The translations under genes and the position numbers were made by a program. Positions 15,270 through 24,366 of a stretch of DNA of 55,595 nt are shown in pieces. A model generated the notes under the pieces. That model was given only the letters and a program-made list of their open reading frames with translations. It was not told the origin of the DNA and searched no databases. Within the stretch, counting starts at the first letter, position 1. Each line of letters starts with the position of its first letter. The DNA is taken from positions 1 through 55,595 of the forward strand of contig NZ_JAGGLI010000017.1 of the NCBI RefSeq assembly GCF_017874355.1, read 5' to 3'. This DNA is from Acetoanaerobium pronyense. GTDB taxonomy: Bacteria > Bacillota > Clostridia > Peptostreptococcales > Filifactoraceae.

Positions 15270-16216
15270 AATTTTTTCTCCTTTAGTAAAAGCCAAATAA
15301 AATAAATTCCACCAATAAGATTTATAATTACGCTTATAGGGGTGCTGTAATTAAACAGTCGTTCAACTATGAGTTGACCTCCTATGAGTGAAATACCACT
15401 AATTATCATCGAAGCAATAATTAAATATTTGTGCTCATAAGTATCTATAATCTCTCTTGAAAGATTTACAACAAGGAGACCAAGAAAGGTTATAGGTCCA
15501 ATAAGAGCAGTAGATACTGAAATCATGACTATAGTTACAAAAAGCATCTTCTTTACCATGGAGTTATAATCTATTCCTAGATTGATAGCATGCTCTTTCC
15601 CTAAGGACATTACATCCATCTTATAAATATGGGGGATTGAATAAAGCGCTGAACCTAAAAATATAGCTGATGAAAAGCCAAGAAGATTTGTATTTATATT
15701 ATTAAAGCTTGCAAACATATTGTTTTGAACTATGCTAAATTCATTTGGATCGATCAACATTTGCATGAAGGAAGACATACTCTGAAAAAGAGTACTAAAA
15801 ACCATTCCTACAAGTAATAAAAAATATATATTTCTTCCTTCTTTTTTAAAGAGAAATTTATAAATTATAATAGAAAACATCATCATTATTAAAATTGATA
15901 TGATAAAATTTGTTCTCGCATCTATTATATCTAGTGTCCTTGAACCTAATATGAAAACTATTGTTGTTTGAACCAACAGATAAAGTGAATCAAGTCCCAA
16001 GACGCTAGGTGTTAATATCCTGTTATTTGTTATGGTCTGAAAAACTACGGTAGAAAAAGCAATAGAAAAAGCAGTAACTATTATTGCAATAGTTTTAGGG
16101 ATTCTTCTAGATAAAGCGTAATTCCAGTTTGCTTCATTGAGCCCTATAGTTAAATATAATGAAGTAAGAAAAACAAAAACAATTAATAAAACAAAGAGTT
16201 TATTTTTATTTGACAT
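15266..16216 (-). CDS. yclO: Iron-siderophore permease, second subunit, YclO-like (FecCD family)
   Basis: A 316-residue FecCD-type permease with about nine hydrophobic segments, RRIPKTIAIIVTAFSIAFSTVVFQTITNNRILTPSVLGLDS near the N-terminus and the cytoplasmic coupling region GPITFLGLLVVNLSREI. It pairs with the next upstream permease as a heterodimer. Its start codon overlaps the upstream stop by one base (TAATG). Confidence 0.87.
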   Translation of the reverse strand: MSNKNKLFVLLIVFVFLTSLYLTIGLNEANWNYALSRRIPKTIAIIVTAFSIAFSTVVFQTITNNRILTPSVLGLDSLYLLVQTTIVFILGSRTLDIIDARTNFIISILIMMMFSIIIYKFLFKKEGRNIYFLLLVGMVFSTLFQSMSSFMQMLIDPNEFSIVQNNMFASFNNINTNLLGFSSAIFLGSALYSIPHIYKMDVMSLGKEHAINLGIDYNSMVKKMLFVTIVMISVSTALIGPITFLGLLVVNLSREIIDTYEHKYLIIASMIISGISLIGGQLIVERLFNYSTPISVIINLIGGIYFIWLLLKEKKL

Positions 16217-17160
16217 TATTTGTCACCCCTTAGAAGTAGATATAGGAACAGTGCACTGCCGATGACTCCTACGGTTAGTCCTATTGAAATTTCATAAGGG
16301 TAAATAATTATTCGTCCCAGAATATCACAAAACACTAAAAATGCAGCTCCTAGAAGTCCTGTAGGAAGTAAGTTTTTTCTTAAGTTGTCCCCAAAATATA
16401 ATGTAATAATATTTGGAATTATAAGACCTAGAAAAGGCATTCTTCCAACGGTTATTACCACAATAGCTGTAGACATTGAAACTATGCTTATTCCAATATT
16501 TACAATAAGATTATAATCAAGACCTAAATTTGAAGAAAAATCTTCTCCAAGTCCAGCAACAGTAAATTTACTGGAATATATGTAAGCTAGAGCGATTAAC
16601 GGGATACTAAGATATAAAAGCTCATATCTCCCCTTTAACACCATAGAAAAATCTCCTTGAAGCCAAGATGATATATTTTGAACCAAATCAAATCTATAAG
16701 CGAAAAAGGTTGTTATAGAATCAATGATATTTCCAAGCATTATTCCAACTAAAGGTATGAATATTTTGTTTTTTATTTTTATATTTTTCATTATTTTAAG
16801 GAATATCATAGTTCCAGATAATGCAAAAGCAAATGATATAATCATCTTTAAAATACTAGAGGATGCAGGGAAAAAAATCAAAGAAAAAAGTATTCCAAGT
16901 CGTGCGCTATCTACTGTAGCTGCTGTAGTTGGAGATACAAATCTATTTCGTGTAAGCTGTTGCATTATAAGTCCGCCTATACTCATACTAAAACCTGCGG
17001 CAAGTATACTAACCAGTCTTGGAATCCTGCTTACCAAAATAATTTTAATTTTTTCATCATCAAGAGCTAAAATATCTGTAATTCTGATTTCTTTTACACC
17101 AATAAATATAGAGAGAATAGATAAAAAAATAAGTAAAATGATTAAATACCTTTTTTTCAT
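16216..17160 (-). CDS. yclN: Iron-siderophore permease, first subunit, YclN-like (FecCD family)
   Basis: A 314-residue FecCD-type permease with VSRIPRLVSILAAGFSMSIGGLIMQQLTRNRFVSPTTAATVDSA and the coupling motif GRMPFLGLIIPNI, with hydrophobic segments throughout. It is the first gene of the YclNOPQ-like operon, led by AAAGGAA before the ATG. A Fur-like box lies 90-104 bp upstream in the divergent intergenic region, consistent with repression by iron. Confidence 0.87.
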   Translation of the reverse strand: MKKRYLIILLIFLSILSIFIGVKEIRITDILALDDEKIKIILVSRIPRLVSILAAGFSMSIGGLIMQQLTRNRFVSPTTAATVDSARLGILFSLIFFPASSSILKMIISFAFALSGTMIFLKIMKNIKIKNKIFIPLVGIMLGNIIDSITTFFAYRFDLVQNISSWLQGDFSMVLKGRYELLYLSIPLIALAYIYSSKFTVAGLGEDFSSNLGLDYNLIVNIGISIVSMSTAIVVITVGRMPFLGLIIPNIITLYFGDNLRKNLLPTGLLGAAFLVFCDILGRIIIYPYEISIGLTVGVIGSALFLYLLLRGDK

Positions 17161-17249
17161 AAGTATTAGTTCCTTTCAGTGAATTACTCAGATAATCTCA
17201 TTTGACTCAATATCCTAAAGGGATTATAATAATTGGAAAGAATCGGACT

Positions 17250-17264
17250 TGATTATCGTTATCA
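17250..17264. promoter_or_regulatory. Fur-like box between the siderophore importer and a divergent AraC gene
   Basis: TGATTAT-C-GTTATCA matches the Fur 7-1-7 consensus TGATAAT-N-ATTATCA at 12 of 14 arm positions and is itself a good inverted repeat. It lies upstream of yclN and of the AraC-type gene, so both could be iron-controlled. A TATAAT-like -10 for yclN lies at 17228-17223 on the minus strand. Confidence 0.6.
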
Positions 17265-17357
17265 CTTGAACAATATTAACAGATAAAAAAGGCTATTACT
17301 TAAATATATTTTGTTTTTTATAAAAATATTTATACTTTTTTAGGAGCTGAGCAATAA

Positions 17358-18116
17358 ATGGGACAGAATTGTTGTATGTCTGGAAAAAAAAAGATAATAA
17401 GAACTATGAATAAATTTTACTACTGCACTTATTTACCAATAAAAGCATTTGGAAAAAATGGAAATCTTATACATACAGAAGGGTACTCAAAAGAACATGA
17501 AAATATTTTAAAGCTCAATGATATTCTCATAAAATTCCAAAAAAAATATGAAAATGAAAGAAAAGAGTTTATAGAGATAGAGGTTGATAGCATCAAGTTT
17601 ACTGCGGCCTCTATTTGTCCCAAAAGCATTGATAAAGGTGTATTTGTTATTGGCCCTTATGTGGATATAGGAAATAAAATATCTGGAATCGTACAAAAGC
17701 CTTCTGATTGTATGATTCATATAATCGCTCTTTTGAGAAATATTGGAGAAAGCAGTGGAATTTTAGAAAATAACATCCATGAAATGCATGGTATTTATGT
17801 AAAGAGAGCTCTTTTTTTCATTAAAAACCACTTTCATGAAAATTTAACTATAGATTACATATCAAAACAACTAGGGATTAGTAAATGTTATTTTTGCTCA
17901 ATTTTTAAAAAAGAAACTGGAAAAACTTTTACTCAGATACTAAATGAAACTATTTTAGATATTGCAATATCAATTGGATACAATAACCAAAATTACTATA
18001 CCATGATATTCAAAAAAATAAATAAGATGACACCGAACCTCTATAGGAAAAATCACTCTAAAATAAAACTTTCAAATAATATGGAAAAAGACAAAATCCT
18101 AATAAATTATATTTGA
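17358..18116 (+). CDS. AraC-family regulator with a shortened DNA-binding domain
   Basis: A 252-residue protein. Residues about 20-125 form an unassigned sensor region (FYYCTYLPIKAFGKNGNLIHTEGY). The C-terminal AraC region begins normally (YISKQLGISKCYFCSIFKKETGKTFTQILNE) and ends normally (ILDIAISIGYNNQNYYTMIFKKINKMTPNLYRK). Between LNE and TILDIA about 17-18 residues are missing, which would normally be the linker helix (R-I-E-K-A-K-x-L-L-x-x-T) joining the two helix-turn-helix units. The deletion is in frame, and the rest of the gene reads cleanly. The position divergent from the siderophore importer suggests it is, or was, its activator. DNA binding may be altered or lost. Confidence 0.8.
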   Translation: MGQNCCMSGKKKIIRTMNKFYYCTYLPIKAFGKNGNLIHTEGYSKEHENILKLNDILIKFQKKYENERKEFIEIEVDSIKFTAASICPKSIDKGVFVIGPYVDIGNKISGIVQKPSDCMIHIIALLRNIGESSGILENNIHEMHGIYVKRALFFIKNHFHENLTIDYISKQLGISKCYFCSIFKKETGKTFTQILNETILDIAISIGYNNQNYYTMIFKKINKMTPNLYRKNHSKIKLSNNMEKDKILINYI

Positions 18117-18236
18117 TACATAGACATGCCTCAGGGTATATAAATTACAAAGCATCTTTAAAAAATAGTCCATCATTACTTTATTATGGATATTAAAAAA
18201 TGCTTTAAAATTTCATACCATAAAGGGGGAAGGTCA

Positions 18237-19556
18237 ATGAAAAAGTCAATTTTAAGTTTATTGAAAAGCAGTTTGATATTTATAGTAGTATTCTTAGCAG
18301 GAACTATAGCAGCAAATGCATCGAGTATTTCGAGAAATGAAATTGTGTTTGATAATATAAACTACGAAAGGTCGTCATCTATAAGAGTTTTTATTGATGC
18401 AAGACAGATTTACTTTGACTCCAATCCTCAAATTATAAATGGAAGAGTACTGGTTCCTATGAATTCTATTTTTAGTGAATTTGGACTTTCTGTAAGTTGG
18501 GACAACGATACCAAAACTGCTATTGGAGAAAATAGAGAATATCAAATCCAATTTACAATAGGGGAATCTATTGCGATTATAAATGGACAGGAGCAATCTT
18601 TAGATGTGCCTGCTAGAATCATAAATGGAAGGACGATGATACCTTTAAGATTTTTATCAGAAAATATGGGATATAATGTGGTATGGATTCAGGAATCTAA
18701 TATCATTCTTTTGAGTAGGTCTGATATAGTTGAATGGAGATATGAAGGCTATGAAAGAATTGCCCCATATAAAGAATATGAAGTCAAATATATTAATGGA
18801 ACAAAAACAAGTGAGACAAGATATACTGGTACTAACTATGATGTAAAGTTTTACAATCTTTATAGTGCAGATGGAAGAATAGTCCCAAATGTGCCTGAAT
18901 TTGATGTTTCTAGATATGGTACTGGCTGGTATTTTGAGTCACCATATGCCAATAAAACATATTGGATAGAGATGGGTAGCCTAGGATTTGCACAAGGAAA
19001 AAATCAGTTTTATGATTTTCAATCAATAAACCCAATAAGCGAAAACACTATTAGAGAGTCTGCAGATGTGGGAAACTATATCAAAGTGAAAATTGAAAGT
19101 CATTACTTTGATTTAAATGCATGGAGAGTAATAAATAATTTTTCAGATTCTATAGTAATGCAAGCACAAACACAAGAATTCTTAGATGGCAAAGTAATTC
19201 CAAGTAGAGATACTATGTTTAAGGTTACTGTAAATGACAGATTTGTTTCTATTATTGCCTTTAATGAATTGACAGGACCGATTTTATCCCCTAGGAATAA
19301 TTCTATCTATACAGTTTTTGAAAGAAATCCTAGAACCGTATTTAGCTGGGATGAAAATACTTGGAATAGACTCAAGGGAAAAACTCCATGGACAGGTATG
19401 AGTAAAGATATGCTTCTTGTTCAAAAACTTAGGAGACCTGAAAAATCATCTTCTATTCAGGGAAGATTTTCACTTTTAGATCTTTGGGTTTATGAAGAAG
19501 AATATGTTGATTCTGTATTTTATTTTGAAGATTCTATATTAATTTCAATTTGGTAA
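18237..19556 (+). CDS. Exported protein with copper-amine-oxidase-N (PF07833) domain
   Basis: A 439-residue protein with a signal peptide (MKKSILSLLKSS, a hydrophobic core and an AANAS-type cleavage site). Residues about 50-155 form a PF07833-type module (INGRVLVPMNSIFSEFG, WDNDTKTAIG, IINGRTMIPLRFLSENMGYNVVW). The remaining 280 residues are rich in aromatic and Asn residues and are not recognisable to me; they look like an extracellular beta-rich domain. The start at 18237 follows AAAGGGGGAAGG. The same stalk domain occurs on the M28 peptidase at 6271-7611, so the two may share a cell-surface location. Confidence 0.72.
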   Translation: MKKSILSLLKSSLIFIVVFLAGTIAANASSISRNEIVFDNINYERSSSIRVFIDARQIYFDSNPQIINGRVLVPMNSIFSEFGLSVSWDNDTKTAIGENREYQIQFTIGESIAIINGQEQSLDVPARIINGRTMIPLRFLSENMGYNVVWIQESNIILLSRSDIVEWRYEGYERIAPYKEYEVKYINGTKTSETRYTGTNYDVKFYNLYSADGRIVPNVPEFDVSRYGTGWYFESPYANKTYWIEMGSLGFAQGKNQFYDFQSINPISENTIRESADVGNYIKVKIESHYFDLNAWRVINNFSDSIVMQAQTQEFLDGKVIPSRDTMFKVTVNDRFVSIIAFNELTGPILSPRNNSIYTVFERNPRTVFSWDENTWNRLKGKTPWTGMSKDMLLVQKLRRPEKSSSIQGRFSLLDLWVYEEEYVDSVFYFEDSILISIW

Positions 19557-19672
19557 TTAATTTTTTAACTTTATTGTTTTGTGGACAAATACCATAAAAA
19601 GAAGTAAAATTATAGAGGTTATAATTGTAGACAAAACTTTGAAATTTCAAAATTATATCAGGGAGGAATACT

Positions 19673-20584
19673 ATGAAACCATCTATAAATGAAAGACTTT
19701 CCATTATTGGAGTTGCAATAGATTTAGGAGCTGGGACTCCGGGAGTAAGTCTAGGTCCGGCTGCTATAAGATATGCGGGTGTTACTGACAGGTTAGAGAG
19801 TATTGGATATGAGGTTAAAGACGAAGGTGATATAGTTGCTATTAAGCCAGAAAATCCAAAGACGGAAGGAACAAATCTTAAAAATTTAGACGAAGTAGTA
19901 AGAGTGAACACCGAGCTATGCGATAAGGTTTCTAAAACAATGGAGGAAGGAAGATTTCCTTTGGTACTTGGAGGAGACCATAGTATAGCTATTGGAACTA
20001 TTTCTGGAGTACTAAGACACAAAAAAAATCTAGGTGTTATATGGTTTGATGCCCATGGAGATATAAACACAGATGAAACCTCCCCATCTGGCAATATTCA
20101 TGGAATGCCAGTTGCAGTAAGCCTAGGTTTAGGACATGAAAAGCTAACTTCGATTGGTGGAATTGAAAATAAACTTGATGCAAAAAATATAGTATTTATA
20201 GGTTCTAGAGATTTAGATGCAGGAGAAAGAAAAGTACTAAAAGAATTCGGAATTACTGTATTTACTATGCATGAGATAGATAGACTTGGAATGCCAGAGG
20301 TTATAGATAGAGCTATTAAAATTGCTTCAGAAGGAACAGATGGAATACATGTAAGTTTTGATTTGGATGGCATGGATCCTATATATGCACCAGGCACTGG
20401 TACTAGAGTGCCAGGAGGATTAACATATAGAGAGAGTCACCTTGCTCTTGAGATGATAGCGCTAACAGAAAAAGTAGTAAGTGCTGAATTTGTTGAAGTA
20501 AATCCAATAATTGATAATATGAATCAAACTGCAAAAAGTGCAGTTGCTCTTATAGGTTCGCTTATGGGAGAATGGCTTATTTAA
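19673..20584 (+). CDS. rocF: Arginase
   Basis: A 303-residue ureohydrolase converting L-arginine to L-ornithine and urea. All manganese ligands are present: GGDHS (H103), FDAHGDINT (D126, H128, D130) and SFDLDGMDP (D230, D232). SGNIHGMP is the substrate-binding loop that distinguishes arginases from agmatinases. The length is typical. The start follows GGGAGGAA. SixA follows 16 nt downstream and probably shares the transcript. With the RocB-like peptidase at 32214 it suggests arginine/ornithine catabolism. Confidence 0.93.
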   Translation: MKPSINERLSIIGVAIDLGAGTPGVSLGPAAIRYAGVTDRLESIGYEVKDEGDIVAIKPENPKTEGTNLKNLDEVVRVNTELCDKVSKTMEEGRFPLVLGGDHSIAIGTISGVLRHKKNLGVIWFDAHGDINTDETSPSGNIHGMPVAVSLGLGHEKLTSIGGIENKLDAKNIVFIGSRDLDAGERKVLKEFGITVFTMHEIDRLGMPEVIDRAIKIASEGTDGIHVSFDLDGMDPIYAPGTGTRVPGGLTYRESHLALEMIALTEKVVSAEFVEVNPIIDNMNQTAKSAVALIGSLMGEWLI

Positions 20585-20600
20585 TAAAGAGGTAATAAGA

Positions 20601-21080
20601 ATGAAAATTATACTTTTTCGTCATGGAATTGCTCAAGAAAGAGGATTAAAAGAAAATGATGACTTAAGAGAGTTAACCTCAAAAGGGAGCGACAAGGTTG
20701 AAATTGCTGGAAAAGGTTTAAAAAAACTTATAAAAGAAGATAAGAACATTTCTATATTGACAAGTCCTTTATTAAGGGCAGTTCAAACAGCTGAAATCCT
20801 TCAAAACTCAATTGAAAAAGCTAATATTTCTGTAGTTGAATCAATTTCAAAAAATGATTTTCTAAGCTTTGAAAATCATGCTCTTTCTCAGTCAAATGAT
20901 GTGGCATTAATAGTGGTAGGGCATTCTCCTTATCTTAATGAATGGTGTTTAAATATGACTGGAGTCAATTTAGAACTCAAAAAAGGCGGAGCTGTTTGCA
21001 TAGAAATCGCGGAAAAAGATAAATTACAAGGTAAAATATTATGGTTTATTCAACCTAAGACATGGAGTCTTATTAAATGA
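20601..21080 (+). CDS. SixA-type phosphohistidine phosphatase / histidine phosphatase family
   Basis: A 159-residue protein with the catalytic LFRHG motif (H8) at the N-terminus, SPLLRAVQTAEIL (the second Arg) and the second catalytic His in VVGHSPYLNEW. The short length and RHG rather than RHGET context place it with SixA-like proteins, which dephosphorylate phosphohistidine. The target here is unknown. It is cotranscribed after arginase, and a hairpin follows at 21095-21132. Confidence 0.82.
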   Translation: MKIILFRHGIAQERGLKENDDLRELTSKGSDKVEIAGKGLKKLIKEDKNISILTSPLLRAVQTAEILQNSIEKANISVVESISKNDFLSFENHALSQSNDVALIVVGHSPYLNEWCLNMTGVNLELKKGGAVCIEIAEKDKLQGKILWFIQPKTWSLIK

Positions 21081-21094
21081 TAGCTTAAGTTAAA

Positions 21095-21132
21095 AAAGCC
21101 ATTTGATTGCCATATATGAATCAAATGGCTTT
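21095..21132 (+). terminator. Intrinsic terminator after the arginase-sixA unit
   Basis: A 14-bp perfect stem AAAGCCATTTGATT (21095-21108) with 21119-21132, 10-nt loop, then an AT-rich tail. The tail is not an unbroken T run, so efficiency may be moderate. Confidence 0.7.
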
Positions 21133-21159
21133 ATATATTTCAAAGTCATGGAGGAAGAA

Positions 21160-21630
21160 ATGTCAATTTACTGTGGATACTATGATTCGCCAATAGGAAT
21201 TATAGAAATAAAAACAACCGATGAAAAATTAATATATCTAAATTTTGTGGCTGAAATGAAAGAAGCTGTAGGAAACGTAGAGGTTTTAGAAAAAACTATC
21301 AAAGAGTTAGATGAATATTTCAAAGGGAAAAGAAAAGATTTTGATATCCCCTATGAGCTCAATGGAACAGAATTTCAAAAAAAATCATGGGATGCTTTAA
21401 CAAAAATACCTTATGCTCAGACATGGTCCTATGAGAAGCAGGCTATATATATAGGAAATATAAAGGCAACTAGAGCAGTAGGAAATGCAAATAGCAAGAA
21501 TCCAATTGGAATCATTGTTCCATGCCATAGAGTCATTGGAAAGAATAACAAACTTACAGGATATGCCGGGGGGCTCGATAAAAAAGAATGGCTTTTAAAT
21601 CATGAAAAAAGAATTTCACAAATAAAATAG
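21160..21630 (+). CDS. ogt: Methylated-DNA--protein-cysteine methyltransferase
   Basis: A 156-residue Ogt/Ada-C type repair protein. It transfers the alkyl group from O6-methylguanine to its own cysteine. The active site PCHRVIG and the upstream helix-turn-helix region (IPYAQTWSYEKQAIYIGNIKATRAVGNANSKNP) are intact. The start is the ATG at 21160, because GGAGG lies 7-11 nt before it; the in-frame ATG at 21103 falls inside the preceding terminator stem. Confidence 0.92.
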   Translation: MSIYCGYYDSPIGIIEIKTTDEKLIYLNFVAEMKEAVGNVEVLEKTIKELDEYFKGKRKDFDIPYELNGTEFQKKSWDALTKIPYAQTWSYEKQAIYIGNIKATRAVGNANSKNPIGIIVPCHRVIGKNNKLTGYAGGLDKKEWLLNHEKRISQIK

Positions 21631-21737
21631 ATATTAGAGTATAATTATATTTAAATAAAAAATAGGTATAGGATTTTTTGTTTAATTCAGCATATGATAG
21701 AGTGCAAATCAAAAGTAGATGGGAGAAGGATTTTTAA

Positions 21738-22094
21738 GTGCAAGAGGTAATAAGGCATATAGAGAGTTATAATTTTAAGGTTGATAAAATAAAAAACAAT
21801 GATAAGATATTGTATTATTGTAAAAATGATATATCAGATAAAAATTTCATTTTAAATTTAGTAGAAGATGATTTTTCCCTAGATTCACAAATGATTTTAG
21901 ATTTAGAAAATATTAATGATAAAAATATAGAAATAGTAAACTTAATTAAAGTAAATGATAATATAGATGATGTAATGAATTTTATAGAAAAAGAAGATAA
22001 TAAAGAACGTATATTTTTGATTTACGATGAAAATGACGAATTAGAATTTTTCTTAAAGGATTTATGGAATATAATCATAAGTCTGAAGAATTAA
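21738..22094 (+). CDS. Hypothetical protein, acidic, 118 residues
   Basis: No family recognised. It is a small, acidic protein rich in Asp, Asn, Ile and Lys, with no membrane segment or signal peptide. The pattern of alternating hydrophobic strands suggests a compact alpha/beta fold. The GTG start lies behind GGGAGAAGG. It ends just before a strong terminator that separates it from the helicase gene, so it is probably transcribed alone. Confidence 0.6.
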   Translation: MQEVIRHIESYNFKVDKIKNNDKILYYCKNDISDKNFILNLVEDDFSLDSQMILDLENINDKNIEIVNLIKVNDNIDDVMNFIEKEDNKERIFLIYDENDELEFFLKDLWNIIISLKN

Positions 22095-22140
22095 TACAAA
22101 AGAGCAATGAAGAATAAAACCTTCATTGCTCCTTTGTATT
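22093..22140 (+). terminator. Terminator, 20-bp stem with one mismatch
   Basis: The segment 22093-22112 pairs with 22121-22140 with a single mismatch; the 10-bp inner stem is AGCAATGAAG/CTTCATTGCT. It begins at the stop codon of the upstream small gene and lies before the true helicase start. Confidence 0.8.
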
Positions 22141-22157
22141 ATATAGGAGATAACATA

Positions 22158-24323
22158 ATGAATGAGCTTTTTTTGAAAAATTTAGAAACAAATAATGCAG
22201 TGAACTTAAATGAAAGTCAAGTGCAAGGTGTGACCCATAAAGATGGCCCATTACTACTTCTTGCAACCCCAGGTTCAGGAAAAACTACAGTTTTAAATAT
22301 GAGGATTGCGTATCTAATACTTGAGCATAATATAAATCCAAAAAATATATTAAACCTCACATTTAGTAAAATGGCTGCCAAAGATATGGAGAATAGATTC
22401 GAAATGTTTTTTGGAGATATAATTGAAGAAAAAATTCACTTTTCTACGATTCACAGCTTTTCTTATAATATAGTAAGAACTTTTTATCAAAGTGAAGGAT
22501 TAAGATACGAGATTTTAGAAAATAGATTAGAGAATAAATCCAAAATATTAAAAGAAATATTTTCCATATATAACAAATCAATAATTACAGAGGATAAGTT
22601 AGAAGAACTTACAAATAATATTTCTTTAATAAAAAATAGTATGTTAAGCGAAGGACAGATAGCTTCGAAAGACTATGGAATTACAAATTTTCATCAAATA
22701 TATAAATACTATGAAAATTATAAAGAAAATGGAGTCCCAGGTATCAGGCTACTAGATTTTGATGATATGCTTGTTGAGGCATACAATATTTTAAATAACG
22801 ACAAACTCTTATTAAAAAAATATAGAGAGAAATACAAATATATATCAATTGATGAAAGTCAGGATACTTCCTTAATTCAGCATAAAATAATTGAACTTAT
22901 TTCTATGCCATTAGGAAATATATTTATGGTTGGAGATGATGATCAGAGCATATTTGGGTTTAGAGCAGCAGATCCAAAATATCTTTTAGATTTCAAAAAA
23001 ACTTATAAAGACGGAAAAATATTAAAAATACAAGAAAACTTTAGATCAAGTCAAGAAATCGTAAATACGGCAAATGAATTTATTAAAAATAACTTTAATA
23101 GATATAATAAAAATATGTTTACGAGAAACGGAAAATATAAAAATATACCAGTAAATGGATTTGAAAATGAAAAAAATCAAGTGAAATTTATAATAGAGAA
23201 CATAAAAAAAGAAAATGAATCACATACTATTGCTATACTTTATAGAAATAACAATTCAGCTATAGATATAGTAAATATACTAGATAAAGAAAGTATTTCT
23301 TTTTATATAAAAGACACTAATAATAAGTTTTTTAACCACTGGGTGGTTGATGATGTATTGAACTTTTTTAGACTTTCCTTTAATGATACAAAAATAGATA
23401 TTTTCGAAAGAATATATACAAAATGTAGCTCCTATGTATCAAAAAACCATATTGAATCCATTAAATTTATGGATAAAAAAGTATCGGTATTTGAAAATCT
23501 TTCCAGTATATTTGAACCATCTGATTATAGGATAAAAACTCTTGATGATATAAAAAATAAATTCAAAAAACTAAATAATTTAAGTCCATCTCAAGGAATC
23601 AGATATATAAGAGAAGACTTAAAGTATGAAAAAAATCTTGAGCGTATATGTGATACATTAGGTTATAGTATGGATAGCGTTCAAAGTATATTAAATTCTT
23701 TGGAAATGATAGCAGATGAGTGCGATACGATAGTTGACTTTGCAAATAGGTTAAGCTATTTAAAAAAACTTATGAATGAATCACACAAAAATACAAAGAG
23801 TAATATTACTCTCTCTACAATTCATTCATCCAAGGGATTAGAGTTTGATAGTGTATATATAATAGATTTAAATGATAGTATAATCCCAAGCTATGAGGCT
23901 ATTAACAGTAATAACAACGATCTTATAGAAGAAGAGAGACGGTTATTTTATGTTGGTATAACTAGAGCGAAAAAAAATCTTTATCTAAATTGGGTTAAAG
24001 AAAAAGGAAGTAAAGTATATAAAAAATCTTTATTTATAAATGAAATAGAAAAAATAACAAATCCCGATAAATATAAAGTCAATGATAGTAAGGATATTAA
24101 GCAAGCAAAATTTGGAGTATCTGAAAGGTTTTCAAATACTTTGATAAAAGAAGGATTCATACCAGAAATTGGAAAAGAAGTTGTTCATAGAGTATTTGGT
24201 GAAGGTTTAGTAATGGAACTAACAGATGAAATGATTACTATATCTTTTGAAAAATCGGGTATAAAAAAGCTATCGCGTCTTCTTTGTGATGCGAGAAATA
24301 TGCTTTGGGATAAAACTAGTTGA
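22158..24323 (+). CDS. UvrD/PcrA-type superfamily 1 DNA helicase
   Basis: A 721-residue SF1A helicase. Motifs are seen in order: Q motif NLNESQVQGV, motif I LLATPGSGKTTVL, Ia LTFSKMAAKDM, II SIDESQDTS, III VGDDDQSIFGFRAADP, IV IQENFRSSQEIV, V STIHSSKGLEFDSVYIIDL and VI EERRLFYVGITRAKKNLYL. A C-terminal GKEVVHRVFGEGLVM motif resembles the Tudor-like tail of PcrA that contacts RNA polymerase. It is probably a repair or replication-restart helicase acting 3' to 5'. It diverges from housekeeping PcrA, so it may be an accessory paralogue. The start at 22158 follows TAGGAGATAAC; earlier ATGs lie in the terminator. Confidence 0.88.
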   Translation: MNELFLKNLETNNAVNLNESQVQGVTHKDGPLLLLATPGSGKTTVLNMRIAYLILEHNINPKNILNLTFSKMAAKDMENRFEMFFGDIIEEKIHFSTIHSFSYNIVRTFYQSEGLRYEILENRLENKSKILKEIFSIYNKSIITEDKLEELTNNISLIKNSMLSEGQIASKDYGITNFHQIYKYYENYKENGVPGIRLLDFDDMLVEAYNILNNDKLLLKKYREKYKYISIDESQDTSLIQHKIIELISMPLGNIFMVGDDDQSIFGFRAADPKYLLDFKKTYKDGKILKIQENFRSSQEIVNTANEFIKNNFNRYNKNMFTRNGKYKNIPVNGFENEKNQVKFIIENIKKENESHTIAILYRNNNSAIDIVNILDKESISFYIKDTNNKFFNHWVVDDVLNFFRLSFNDTKIDIFERIYTKCSSYVSKNHIESIKFMDKKVSVFENLSSIFEPSDYRIKTLDDIKNKFKKLNNLSPSQGIRYIREDLKYEKNLERICDTLGYSMDSVQSILNSLEMIADECDTIVDFANRLSYLKKLMNESHKNTKSNITLSTIHSSKGLEFDSVYIIDLNDSIIPSYEAINSNNNDLIEEERRLFYVGITRAKKNLYLNWVKEKGSKVYKKSLFINEIEKITNPDKYKVNDSKDIKQAKFGVSERFSNTLIKEGFIPEIGKEVVHRVFGEGLVMELTDEMITISFEKSGIKKLSRLLCDARNMLWDKTS

Positions 24324-24366
24324 TTTCAACTTATTATAATCTAACCAACTGAAAGTGAGGAAATTT

